Source: Gemmatimonadota bacterium (GTDB lineage: Bacteria; Gemmatimonadota; Gemmatimonadetes; Gemmatimonadales; Gemmatimonadaceae). Taken from it: a stretch of DNA of 64,000 nucleotides. Under the pieces are notes generated by a model that did no database searches, was not told the DNA's origin, and worked only from the letters and a program-made list of their open reading frames with translations. Shown one piece after another: positions 1-8,065 of this stretch. The translations under genes were made by a program, and so were the position numbers. Location: positions 992,001-1,056,000 of the forward strand of contig JADJRJ010000030.1 in NCBI GenBank assembly GCA_016712265.1. Reading direction: 5' to 3'. Numbering within the stretch: position 1 is the stretch's first letter; every line of letters starts with the position of its first letter.

Positions 1-1
1 G

Positions 2-343
2 GACGGGCAACTCCGGCTGGTGACGGGGTCCCCGGGTGGGCGGACGATCCCCAACACCACGCTGTCCGTCGTGCTTGGGGTCGCCGCGTTCGGACTCACC
101 GCGCGTGAGGCGGTAGACCTTCCCCGCCTGCACCACCAGTGGCTGCCGGACGCGGCCTCGTTCGAGACCGGCGTGGCGGATGACGCAACGATCGAGGGGC
201 TGAAGGCGAAGGGACACACGATTCGCGTGGGCAGCCGCCAGGGGGATGCCCACTCTATCGTTTACGACGCTTCGACGAAGACCGCCTACGGCGCAGCGGA
301 CCGGCGCACCCCGGACTCCAAGGCGAGCGCCCCGCCGCAGTAA
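2..343 (+). CDS. ggt: Gamma-glutamyltransferase, C-terminal fragment
   Basis: The 3' end of a gene that begins before the window. The frame is open from base 2 and ends in a stop at 343, giving about 113 residues. The start of the fragment reads LVTGSPGGRTIPNT, the Gly-Ser-Pro-Gly-Gly-Arg-Thr-Ile block of the small subunit of gamma-glutamyltranspeptidases, followed by the conserved R-L-H-H-Q and the H-x-I-x-V-G segment near the C terminus. The family autocleaves and transfers or hydrolyses gamma-glutamyl groups, usually of glutathione, in the periplasm. Location and catalytic residues cannot be checked because the upstream part is missing. It converges on the next gene, leaving 49 bases between the stops. 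Confidence 0.85.
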   Translation, partial: DGQLRLVTGSPGGRTIPNTTLSVVLGVAAFGLTAREAVDLPRLHHQWLPDAASFETGVADDATIEGLKAKGHTIRVGSRQGDAHSIVYDASTKTAYGAADRRTPDSKASAPPQ

Positions 344-392
344 GCAACGCCGCGCGGCGAGGTGGCCCCGGGCCGCCCCGCCGCCAGCGGGC

Positions 393-3300
393 CTAACGCG
401 ATCCGGGCATGGTGTCGTTCGTCATCCACCACTGCCGCGGCATCTCGCGTTGACGGGGCCACACCTCGGCCAGGGTGTTGGCGTCGTACAGCCGCCCGTT
501 CTTCATCACGTAGCGGATGGCGTTGGTGTTGCGGATGTTGTCGAGCGGGTTCGCGTCGAGCACAAGGATGTCCGCCAGCTTGCCGGCCTCGATGGAGCCG
601 AGGTGTTTCTGCAGCCCGATGGCCTCGGCACCGAAGATCGTGCCGACGCGCAACGCGTCGAGCGGCTTCATTCCACCGCTGGCAATGGTCCACAGCTCCC
701 AGTGGACGCCGAGCCCCTGAAGTTGCCCGTGGCCGCCCAGTCCCACCTTGCCACCGGCCTCGACCAGCTTCTTCGCTTGCTCGGCAAAGAGCTTGAAGGA
801 GTACTCGTTCTCCCGGAACCACTGCGGCCGGCGCAACCCGCGCCGCTCCAGCTCGGAGAACGGGGTAAAGCGCACCAGCTTCTTGTCCGCGAGGATGTCC
901 CAGCTCTCGTACCAGTAGTTCTCCGCCCACGGGCCGCCGTACTCGACGAGTAACGTGGGGGTCCAGGTGGTGCCGCTCTTCGCGAACAGTTCGAGGGCGT
1001 CCTTGTACATGGGAGCGATCGGGAGGGTGTGCTCGATCCCGGCGTACCCGTCCATCGCCTCGGTCATGTTCTTCTTGAAATCGAGGCCGCCTTCGAGGGT
1101 CGGCGTAATGCGCTGCTCCCTCGCGGCCATGGCGATCCATTGGCGCTGCCGGCGGTCGCCCGCCTGGTACTGCTTGATCGTCTCGGTCAGGAAGAACTCC
1201 GAGTAGCGTTTCATGACCTCCTTGGCGTCGTCGGCGCTCGAGACATCGTCATACGCGAAGATGCCGGGACCGGTGGCGTACACGCGGGGACCGAGGATCT
1301 GCCCGGCGTCCACGGCGTCCCCATAGCTGACCACGTCGGACTGCGAGGTTTGCGGATCACGCGTGGTCGTGACGCCGTAAGCCAGGTTGGCTGTGTACAT
1401 GTAGGGTTGCGGGGAATGCACGCCCCACTGCGGCCACATGTGGGCGTGGATGTCCATCAACCCCGGCATGAGGGTCTTGCCGGAGACATCGATCGTGCGT
1501 GTGCCTGCGGGGGCTCGCACGCGCCCCGAGGGCCCGACGGCGGCGATGCGATTGTTGGTGACGAGGACATCCCCGCGGGCGATCACCTCGTCGCCTTTCA
1601 TCGTGATGATCCGTCCCCCGCGCAGGAGCACGCTGCCGGACGGACGGTCCTTCACCGCCGTGACGGTGATGTCGGTCCGCGTCGCGTCGTAGACGGGCCG
1701 CGCTGGCGTCCCGGGGGCAGGGCGCGGGGCGCTGCGCGCGGAATCGGCGGCCAGTGCCTCCGCACGCGCGAGGTCGTACTGGAAGAACGCGCGCCCCAGT
1801 GAATAGTGGACGCCACGGGAATCCGGCATCCACCCCAGGAAGTCCCCGCCAATGCGGGACAGTCGTCGGACGGGCACGGCCCCGCCCGTCGGCTGCTGGA
1901 CCGAGATCACCGGGGTGGTGCCGCCGGTCACCGGGAGCGGTGCGGCAAACACCTTGTTGTCAACGAGCGCGAGCACGCGGCTGCCGTCCGGCGAGATGAA
2001 CATCTCCTGCGCCTGGCGCGGCTGCGCATTGCCGGCACCACCAGGGGCCGCGAATCCCGTCAGCCGAAGATGCGCCTTGCGATCCGTGCCGTCCCACCGC
2101 ACGGAGACCAGCCCGTCGTTGCCTTCCTGATAGTAGACCCGTGTTCCTTCGTTGGTGAAGTGCGGACGACCGGCGTTGGTCAGCGAGGTGATGAAGGTCG
2201 CCGCGCCTCCCGTGGCCGGGATCCACACGAGGTCCGTGATCACCAGCTTGGGATTGATCTCGTCATTGACCATGGCCCGTTGCGTGCGCGGCGCGCGTTG
2301 GGCGACGATCCGTGCGCCATCCGGCGACCAGGCGATGTCGTCGTAGTACGCCGTCTGCGTCGTCAGGCGCTGCGGCGTTCCGCCATCGGCGGCGATGCGC
2401 ATGACCTCGCCGCCCTCCTCGGTCCAGGTCACGTAGGCGATGGATCGCCCATCCGGCGACCAGACCGGGGCGTGTTCGCCCTCCGTCCCACTCGTCAGGC
2501 GTCGTGGCGTGCCGGACGGCAGGTCCATGATGTACAAACGATCGAGTGCAGAGAAGACCAGCCGCTTGCCATCGGGCGAGGGACGCGCCCCGCGGATCTG
2601 CCGCACCGTCAGGAGCGAGTCGTTGATGGGGTATTCAAAGGCGACCAACTCACCCAGCATCTGGTCCACCCGCGCCGTGAACGGGATGGGGTCCTGCTTC
2701 CCCGTGGCGACATCGAGCCGCCAGATCTTGCCGTGGTGGGCCAGCACGATCGCGCGAGAGTCCGGCGTCCACGAATACCCCGGCAACAGGTCGCGCGAAC
2801 CGCGTGACTCGATGTCGTCGCGCTGGATATCCATGGCGACCCAGCGCTCATCACCGGTGGCGAGGTCGCGCACCTTGAGCCCGGTGACCGCCATCTGCCG
2901 CGACGCGTACGCAAGCCACTTGCCGTCCGGGCTCACCGCAGGGCGCACGGCATTGCCGAGGTTGAGAGTGCGGGTCGCCACCCGCCCGGTCTCGCGATCG
3001 TACAACACGACCTGCGACGAGCCCATCATCTGGTTGTAGCCCGCCGGCCCGGTCCGGGCCCCGGCGTAGATGTACCGACCGTCCGGCGCAAACGCCGCGC
3101 CCATGAAGTTGCTCGGGGCATTGCCTCCGCCCCCGGGGCCACCGCCCGTTGCCGGCGGCGTCTGACCGGTCAGCCGGAGGCCGCTGCCGCCGTTGCGGTG
3201 GTAGAGCCAGAGGTTGCCTGCACGGGATACCACGATGTACTCGCCATCCGGCGCCCAGTCGGGGGAGATGTAGGCCTGCCCGCGCCCCGTCGTGAGGGCC

Positions 3301-3684
3301 TTCAGGTTCTTCCCGTCGGGGTCCACCGTGTAGAGGTTCTCACTTCCCGAGCGATCGCTGACAAACACGATCGTGCGCCCGTCGGGGGAGAAGCGCGGCT
3401 GGCCATCAAACCCGGAACCGCTGGTGATCCGGGTCGCCTGGCCACCCGTCACGGGCAACGTGTACAGGTCACCCAGCAGGTCGAAGACAATAGTCCGGCC
3501 GTCCGGGGAGAGGTCGAGCGAAAGCCAGGTCCCCTCCGTCCGTCGTGAACTGCAGGGCACGCGTCGGGATCAGCGGCAGGTCGCTGTCCGGGGCCGTCCG
3601 TCGCGTGGAGTCGCCCTGGGCGTGGAGGACGGTGAAAAGGGCCGACACCACAAGGAGAGCATGGGGCAGCACGGAGCGGCGCAT
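393..3684 (-). CDS. Exported TolB-like propeller / amidohydrolase protein, interrupted by a 1-nt frameshift
   Basis: A large exported protein of about 1,095 residues when the two frames are joined. The start at 3684 gives a signal peptide (MRRSVLPHALLVVSALFTVLHAQ) and continues to L-Q-F-T-T-D. The rest lies in another frame from about 3536 down to 393, beginning E-G-T-W-L-S-L-D. The expected joint F-T-T-D-E-G-T-W needs removal of one G at about 3536-3537. The N-terminal 600 residues hold repeated S-P-D-G-R/K blocks of a TolB/WD40-like propeller. The C-terminal 400 residues are an amidohydrolase with G-K-T-L-M-P-G-L-M-D-I-H-A-H and later I-E-H-T and G-G-H-G-Q motifs. The substrate is unknown. 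This may be a sequencing error or a true lesion. Confidence 0.8.
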
Positions 3685-3824
3685 CGAAGTCGGGGGGCTG
3701 AGGTCGCTGGGGAGTTACCCCCGGAACCCACCACCGGCAAGGACACGACGTCGCGCCTGACGAGGCCGCTCAGTCGCTCCCTGAGCCGTGCGCGCATCGG
3801 GCTACGGCTCGCACCGTGACCCGT

Positions 3825-4430
3825 TCATCCTCCGCCCCGCGTCTGCTTCCAGGTGGCGTACTTCGGGTCCTGCAGTGGTCTGTCGGGAGGCACCTCACGC
3901 AGCGGCTCCACCGGCCGCAACGTGGCATGACATTCGGCCGGCAATTGCTGGTAGAGTCGCGTCCCGGCGGTCTTCCAAGCCAGCATCTCGTCGGAGACCG
4001 GTTTGATCACCTTCCCGGGATTCCCGGCAAAGACCGTTCGCTCTGGTACGACGGTCTCCCCCGGGACAAAGGTCAGCGCACCAATGATGGAGTTCGGCCC
4101 AACCTGCGCGTTGTCCATCACCACCGCGTTCATTCCGACGAGCACGTTCCGACCGATGTTCGCCCCGTGGATGACTGCCCCATGCCCGATGTGCGCGCCT
4201 TCCTCAAGCACCATCGTCGCCCCGGGGAACACATGGATCGTGCAGTTCTCCTGCACATTGCAGCCAGCACGGATCTCGATCGCTCCCCAATCCGCGCGAA
4301 TGGCGGCGCCTGGGCCCACGTACACGTCGCGACCAATCACCACATTCCCCGTCACGGTCGCGTTGGGGTGAACGAACGACGACGCATGAATGACCGGGAC
4401 ATACCCGTTGAAGGCGAAGACGTTGGCCAC
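3825..4430 (-). CDS. paaY: PaaY-type hexapeptide-repeat thioesterase of phenylacetate degradation
   Basis: A protein of 201 residues with left-handed beta-helix hexapeptide repeats (N-A-T-V-T-G-N-V-V-I-G, A-H-I-G-H-G-A-V-I-H-G), the gamma-carbonic-anhydrase fold. PaaY is a thioesterase that protects the phenylacetate pathway from dead-end CoA thioesters. I chose the GTG at 4428-4430 because it gives V-A-N-V-F-A-F-N-G-Y-V-P-V, matching the family N terminus, and sits only 2 nt after the thiolase stop; an in-frame upstream ATG would overlap the thiolase. Zinc-ligand-like histidines occur in I-H-V-F-P, A-H-I-G-H-G. It is the last gene of the paaGHIJY run. Confidence 0.88.
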   Translation of the reverse strand: MANVFAFNGYVPVIHASSFVHPNATVTGNVVIGRDVYVGPGAAIRADWGAIEIRAGCNVQENCTIHVFPGATMVLEEGAHIGHGAVIHGANIGRNVLVGMNAVVMDNAQVGPNSIIGALTFVPGETVVPERTVFAGNPGKVIKPVSDEMLAWKTAGTRLYQQLPAECHATLRPVEPLREVPPDRPLQDPKYATWKQTRGGG

Positions 4431-4432
4431 GA

Positions 4433-5644
4433 TCAGCAGCGCTCGAGGAGCATTGCCATCCCCTGCCCCACGCCGATGCACATCGTGCACAGGGCGTAGC
4501 GCCCCCCGGTGCGCTGCAGCTCGCGCGCGGCGGTCAGGACGAGCCGCGCGCCCGACATGCCTAACGGGTGACCGAGGGCGATGGCGCCCCCGTTGGGATT
4601 GACGCGCGGGTCGTCATCGGGGATCCCCAGCTCCCGGAGGCATCCCAGGGACTGGGCCGCGAACGCCTCGTTCAGCTCGATGACGGACAGGTCGTCTTGC
4701 GACAGCCCCGTCCGCGCGAGGACCGCGCGCGTGGCCGGCACCGGCCCGAGCCCCATCACGCGGGGCGCCACCCCGGCGGCCGCCGTCGCCACGATGCGCG
4801 CCATGGGTACCAGGCCGTGGCGGCTCGCTCCAGCCGTGGACGCCACGAGCAGCGCGCAGGCCCCATCATTGATCCCGGATGCATTGCCGGCGGTCACCGA
4901 TCCCTTACCGTCGGTGCGAAACGCCGGCTTGAGCTTCGCGAGTCCCTCGGACGACGACTCCGGGCGGATGAACTCGTCCGCCGCATAGTCCACGGTGGTC
5001 CCCCGCTTCGGCCCGGCGACCGGCACGGGAAGGATCTCGATGGCGTGCCGCCCCGCGTCCCGGGCACCCACCGCCTTCTGCTGCGACCGGAGCGCAAACG
5101 CGTCCTGGTCCTCGCGGGAGATCCCCAGCAACTCCGCGACGTTTTCGGCCGTTTGTCCCATCGAGTCGATCCCGTACTCGGCCTGCATCCGCGCATTGAC
5201 GAAACGCCAGCCGAGCGAGGTGTCGAACATCTGGGCGTCGCGTCCCCACGCCGTGCCGCTCTTGGAGACAGCGTACGGGGCACGCGTCATGCTCTCGACG
5301 CCCCCGGCGAGGTACAGATCCCCTTCCGCCGAGCGAATCCCGCGGGCGGCACTGGCCACCGCGCTCAACCCGGAGGCACAGAGGCGATTCACCGTTTCCC
5401 CAGGCACCGATTCCGGGATCCCCGCCAGGAGCAGGGCCATGCGCGCCACGTTCCGGTTGTCCTCGCCCGCCTGGTTCGCGCATCCCATCACTACGTCGGC
5501 AATCGCCGCGGGATCCAGCGTGGGATGGCGCGCCACGAGGGCACGCAGCACATGCGCCGCGAGGTCGTCGGGGCGCACTCCCGCCAGCGAACCGCCATGC
5601 GCGCCGATCCCGGTGCGCACACCATCAATCACATACGCGTCCAT
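4433..5644 (-). CDS. paaJ: Acetyl-CoA acyltransferase, beta-ketoadipyl-CoA thiolase type
   Basis: A thiolase of 403 residues. The nucleophile is Cys89 in V-N-R-L-C-A-S-G-L-S. The C-terminal active-site blocks are N-P-N-G-G-A-I-A-L-G-H-P-L-G-M-S-G-A-R and C-T-M-C-I-G-V-G-Q-G. In the phenylacetate pathway this enzyme cleaves 3-oxoadipyl-CoA (and 3-oxo-5,6-dehydrosuberyl-CoA) to succinyl-CoA plus acetyl-CoA. The start at 5644 (MDAYVIDGVRTGIG) matches the family; the frame stays open upstream but that part lies in paaI. The ATG overlaps the paaI stop as ATGA. The paaJ assignment over a general acetyl-CoA acetyltransferase rests on the operon. Confidence 0.9.
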   Translation of the reverse strand: MDAYVIDGVRTGIGAHGGSLAGVRPDDLAAHVLRALVARHPTLDPAAIADVVMGCANQAGEDNRNVARMALLLAGIPESVPGETVNRLCASGLSAVASAARGIRSAEGDLYLAGGVESMTRAPYAVSKSGTAWGRDAQMFDTSLGWRFVNARMQAEYGIDSMGQTAENVAELLGISREDQDAFALRSQQKAVGARDAGRHAIEILPVPVAGPKRGTTVDYAADEFIRPESSSEGLAKLKPAFRTDGKGSVTAGNASGINDGACALLVASTAGASRHGLVPMARIVATAAAGVAPRVMGLGPVPATRAVLARTGLSQDDLSVIELNEAFAAQSLGCLRELGIPDDDPRVNPNGGAIALGHPLGMSGARLVLTAARELQRTGGRYALCTMCIGVGQGMAMLLERC

Positions 5645-6081
5645 CAGGCGTCCTCTGGAAAGTGGGGCTTGCTCGTTCGGTACGCCGTCCCGCGAAACGA
5701 CGCGACGATCGCGGCGTTCTGGTTCCGGACGACCACGCGGTAGTAGCCAAGCCGATTCGATGCAGCCTCTTCCTCGGCGACCGCGGTCAACACGTCGCCC
5801 GGATGAATCGCCGCGGGATAGGTAATCGAGTTGTCCACGGCCACCGTGACCCGGCCATGGGTGTTGCACGCGAAGGCAAAGGCGGAATCGGCGAAGGAAA
5901 AGACGATCCCTCCGTGCGAGACGCCAAAGCCGTTTACCATCTCCGGACGGACCGTCATCCGGCATGCGCATTGTCCCGGGGCGATCGACAGCACCTCGAG
6001 CCCGAGCCATGCTGAGAGCGCATCACCCTCGAGCATCCGGGCCAGCACGCGCTCCGCGAGCGCCTGGGGTGTGGGTGTCAT
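5644..6081 (-). CDS. paaI: Hotdog-fold acyl-CoA thioesterase PaaI
   Basis: A 145-residue hotdog thioesterase with the family motif N-G-F-G-V-S-H-G-G-I-V-F-S-F-A-D-S-A-F-A-F-A, containing the conserved H-G-G and the catalytic Asp of A-D-S. PaaI hydrolyses phenylacetyl-CoA and hydroxylated derivatives, relieving CoA sequestration when the pathway stalls. The start MTPTPQALAE at 6081 overlaps the stop of the dehydrogenase gene (ATGA) and gives the usual family length; a longer open frame upstream lies inside that gene. Translational coupling along the operon is likely. Confidence 0.92.
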   Translation of the reverse strand: MTPTPQALAERVLARMLEGDALSAWLGLEVLSIAPGQCACRMTVRPEMVNGFGVSHGGIVFSFADSAFAFACNTHGRVTVAVDNSITYPAAIHPGDVLTAVAEEEAASNRLGYYRVVVRNQNAAIVASFRGTAYRTSKPHFPEDA

Positions 6082-7259
6082 GTCGGCAGAGGCGCCTGGC
6101 GTTCGACGCAGCGGCGCAGAAGCGGGCTTGGGCGATACCGCCCATCGGGCGAGGCGGCGTGGCAGGACTCCAGGATCCCGAGGAGTCGTTCCGGGCCGAC
6201 CTCGTTCCCCCACTGCAGGAGTCCGCGGGGGTAGTTGACGCCGCGCGTCATGGCCAGCTCAACGTCGGACGCGCTCGCGATCCGGAGGTGCACGGCGTCG
6301 GCCGCCTCGTTGACCAGCATCGCCAGGACGCGGTGGAAGATCCGCTCGCCGGCCTCCCGGTCCGTGGTCGGCGCCTCGCGGCTCGCGCCGTCCGCATAGT
6401 CGTAGAATCCGCGACCGGACTTTCGGCCCAGCAACCCGGCCTCGAGTAGTCGCTTCTGCGTGAGCGACGGCTTGTAGCGCGGGTCGTAGTACATCGCCGT
6501 CCAGACGCTTTCCGTCACCAAGTAGTTGACGTCGTGGCCGATGAAGTCCATGAGTTCGAAGGGGCCCATGCGAAAGCCGCCGATTTCCCGCATGGCCCAA
6601 TCAATGGTCGCCATGTCCGCCTCGCCGTCGTCGTAGAGGCGCAGGGCCTCCGAGTAGAACGGGCGCGCGATGCGATTGACGATAAAGCCCGGCGTGTCGG
6701 CCGCCGCCACGGTGGTCTTGCCCCACCCGTCGACGAGCCGACGCGCCTCGGCGACCACGTCGCCTGCCGTCCGCAGGCCCGGCACGATCTCGACCAGGGG
6801 CATGATCGGCGCGGGATTGAAGAAATGGATCCCCAGGACGCGTTCCGGCCGATCGCACACGCCGGCGATCGAGGCGATGGAGAGTGAGGACGTGTTGGTC
6901 GCGAGGATCGCGGCATCGCCGACCACATCCTCCAGTGCGCGGAACGACTGCTGCTTGACCTCAAGCCGCTCGACGATCGCTTCGATCACCACGTGGCACC
7001 CCGCGAACAAATCCATCCCGCGACTCGTGTCCGCGAGGGTGAGCATGGCCATCGCGGACGCGGCCTGGTCGTCGGTCATGCGCTGCTTCTCGACCTCGCG
7101 CTGGAATGCCTTCTCGATGCCAGCGCGACCGCGCGCGATCGCCACGTCGTTGGTATCACCCATCACCACCCGGTGGCCGTGTCGCAGGGCAACCTGCGCA
7201 ATGCCGGCGCCCATCGCGCCGGCCCCGACCACGCCAATGACCCGGGGATCCATCGTCAT
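6078..7259 (-). CDS. paaH: 3-hydroxyacyl-CoA dehydrogenase PaaH
   Basis: A 393-residue NAD-dependent 3-hydroxyacyl-CoA dehydrogenase. The Rossmann motif G-V-V-G-A-G-A-M-G-A-G-I-A-Q is at residues 9-22, followed by N-T-S-S-L-S-I and the catalytic block G-I-H-F-F-N-P-A-P-I-M. The C-terminal part has a further 3HCDH-type segment with V-N-E-A-A-D-A-V, as in PaaH proteins. The role is oxidation of 3-hydroxyadipyl-CoA to 3-oxoadipyl-CoA. Two start codons (MTM) sit at the overlap with the paaG stop; the upstream one forms ATGA. It is shorter than the roughly 475-residue PaaH of E. coli but carries both domains. Confidence 0.9.
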   Translation of the reverse strand: MTMDPRVIGVVGAGAMGAGIAQVALRHGHRVVMGDTNDVAIARGRAGIEKAFQREVEKQRMTDDQAASAMAMLTLADTSRGMDLFAGCHVVIEAIVERLEVKQQSFRALEDVVGDAAILATNTSSLSIASIAGVCDRPERVLGIHFFNPAPIMPLVEIVPGLRTAGDVVAEARRLVDGWGKTTVAAADTPGFIVNRIARPFYSEALRLYDDGEADMATIDWAMREIGGFRMGPFELMDFIGHDVNYLVTESVWTAMYYDPRYKPSLTQKRLLEAGLLGRKSGRGFYDYADGASREAPTTDREAGERIFHRVLAMLVNEAADAVHLRIASASDVELAMTRGVNYPRGLLQWGNEVGPERLLGILESCHAASPDGRYRPSPLLRRCVERQAPLPT

Positions 7260-8041
7260 CGCCCCGTGAAGTTGGGCGCGCGCTTTTCCAGGAAGGCGCG
7301 CACGCCCTCCGTGAAGTCGGCCGAGCGCCCCGCCTCACCCTGCAGGCGTTCCTCGAGGGCCAGCTGCGTGGCGAGGTCGTTGGTGCTCGACGCGTTGAGC
7401 AGCTGCTTGGTGAGGGCAAGGGCGCGCGTCGGCTGGCTCGCGAGCCTGGTGGCCAGCTCCATCGCGCCTGCCTGCAGATGCGCGGCGTCGTGGACCCCCC
7501 AGATAAGCCCCCACTCCTGCGCAATCTCTGCCGGCAGCTTGTCTCCAAGGAGCATGAGGGCCGTCGCCCGCGCGTGCCCGACGAGGCGCGGAAGCGTCCA
7601 GGTGCCACCGCTATCCGGCACCAGCCCGATCTTCGCGAACGACTGGATGAAGCTCGCGTTTACCGCCGCCACGACGATATCACACGCCAGGGCGATGTTG
7701 GCCCCGGCACCCGCGGCGACGCCATTCACGGCGCAGATCACGGGCTTGGGCATCTCGCGCAACCGCGTGACCACGGGGTTGTACTGGTCGCGAATGAAGG
7801 CCGTGAGGTCGACCGGCGGTGCCCCCGGCGACATGTCGACCGAGGCAAGGTCCTGCCCGGCGCAGAAGCCCCGCCCGGCTCCCGTGAGGATGACGGCGCG
7901 CACGCCGTGATCGCTCGCCGCGTGGTCGAGCGCTTCCTGCAGCGCACGCGCCATGTCGAGGTTGAAGGCGTTGAGGACATCCGGGCGGTTCAGCGTCAGG
8001 CGAACGACGCCGTCGATACGTTCCGTGAGGACCAGGGACAT
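7256..8041 (-). CDS. paaG: 1,2-epoxyphenylacetyl-CoA isomerase PaaG
   Basis: A crotonase-fold protein of 261 residues. The first oxyanion-hole block is G-A-G-R-G-F-C-A-G-Q-D-L, the second G-V-A-A-G-A-G-A-N-I-A-L-A-C-D. K-I-G-L-V-P-D-S-G-G-T-W carries the acidic residue typical of PaaG. The enzyme converts the ring epoxide of phenylacetyl-CoA to the oxepin form and also isomerises double bonds in later intermediates. It leads the five-gene minus-strand run G-H-I-J-Y. Promoter signals in the 24 bases before the next gene upstream are not obvious, so transcription may come through from the HEAT/cyclophilin gene. Confidence 0.9.
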   Translation of the reverse strand: MSLVLTERIDGVVRLTLNRPDVLNAFNLDMARALQEALDHAASDHGVRAVILTGAGRGFCAGQDLASVDMSPGAPPVDLTAFIRDQYNPVVTRLREMPKPVICAVNGVAAGAGANIALACDIVVAAVNASFIQSFAKIGLVPDSGGTWTLPRLVGHARATALMLLGDKLPAEIAQEWGLIWGVHDAAHLQAGAMELATRLASQPTRALALTKQLLNASSTNDLATQLALEERLQGEAGRSADFTEGVRAFLEKRAPNFTGR

Positions 8042-8065
8042 GGCAACAGGACGGGGTGGCGGCGC

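Noticed and set aside
5645..6010. N-terminal extension of the thiolase
   Set aside because: These residues are a shifted reading of paaI; the family start is MDAYVIDG at 5644.
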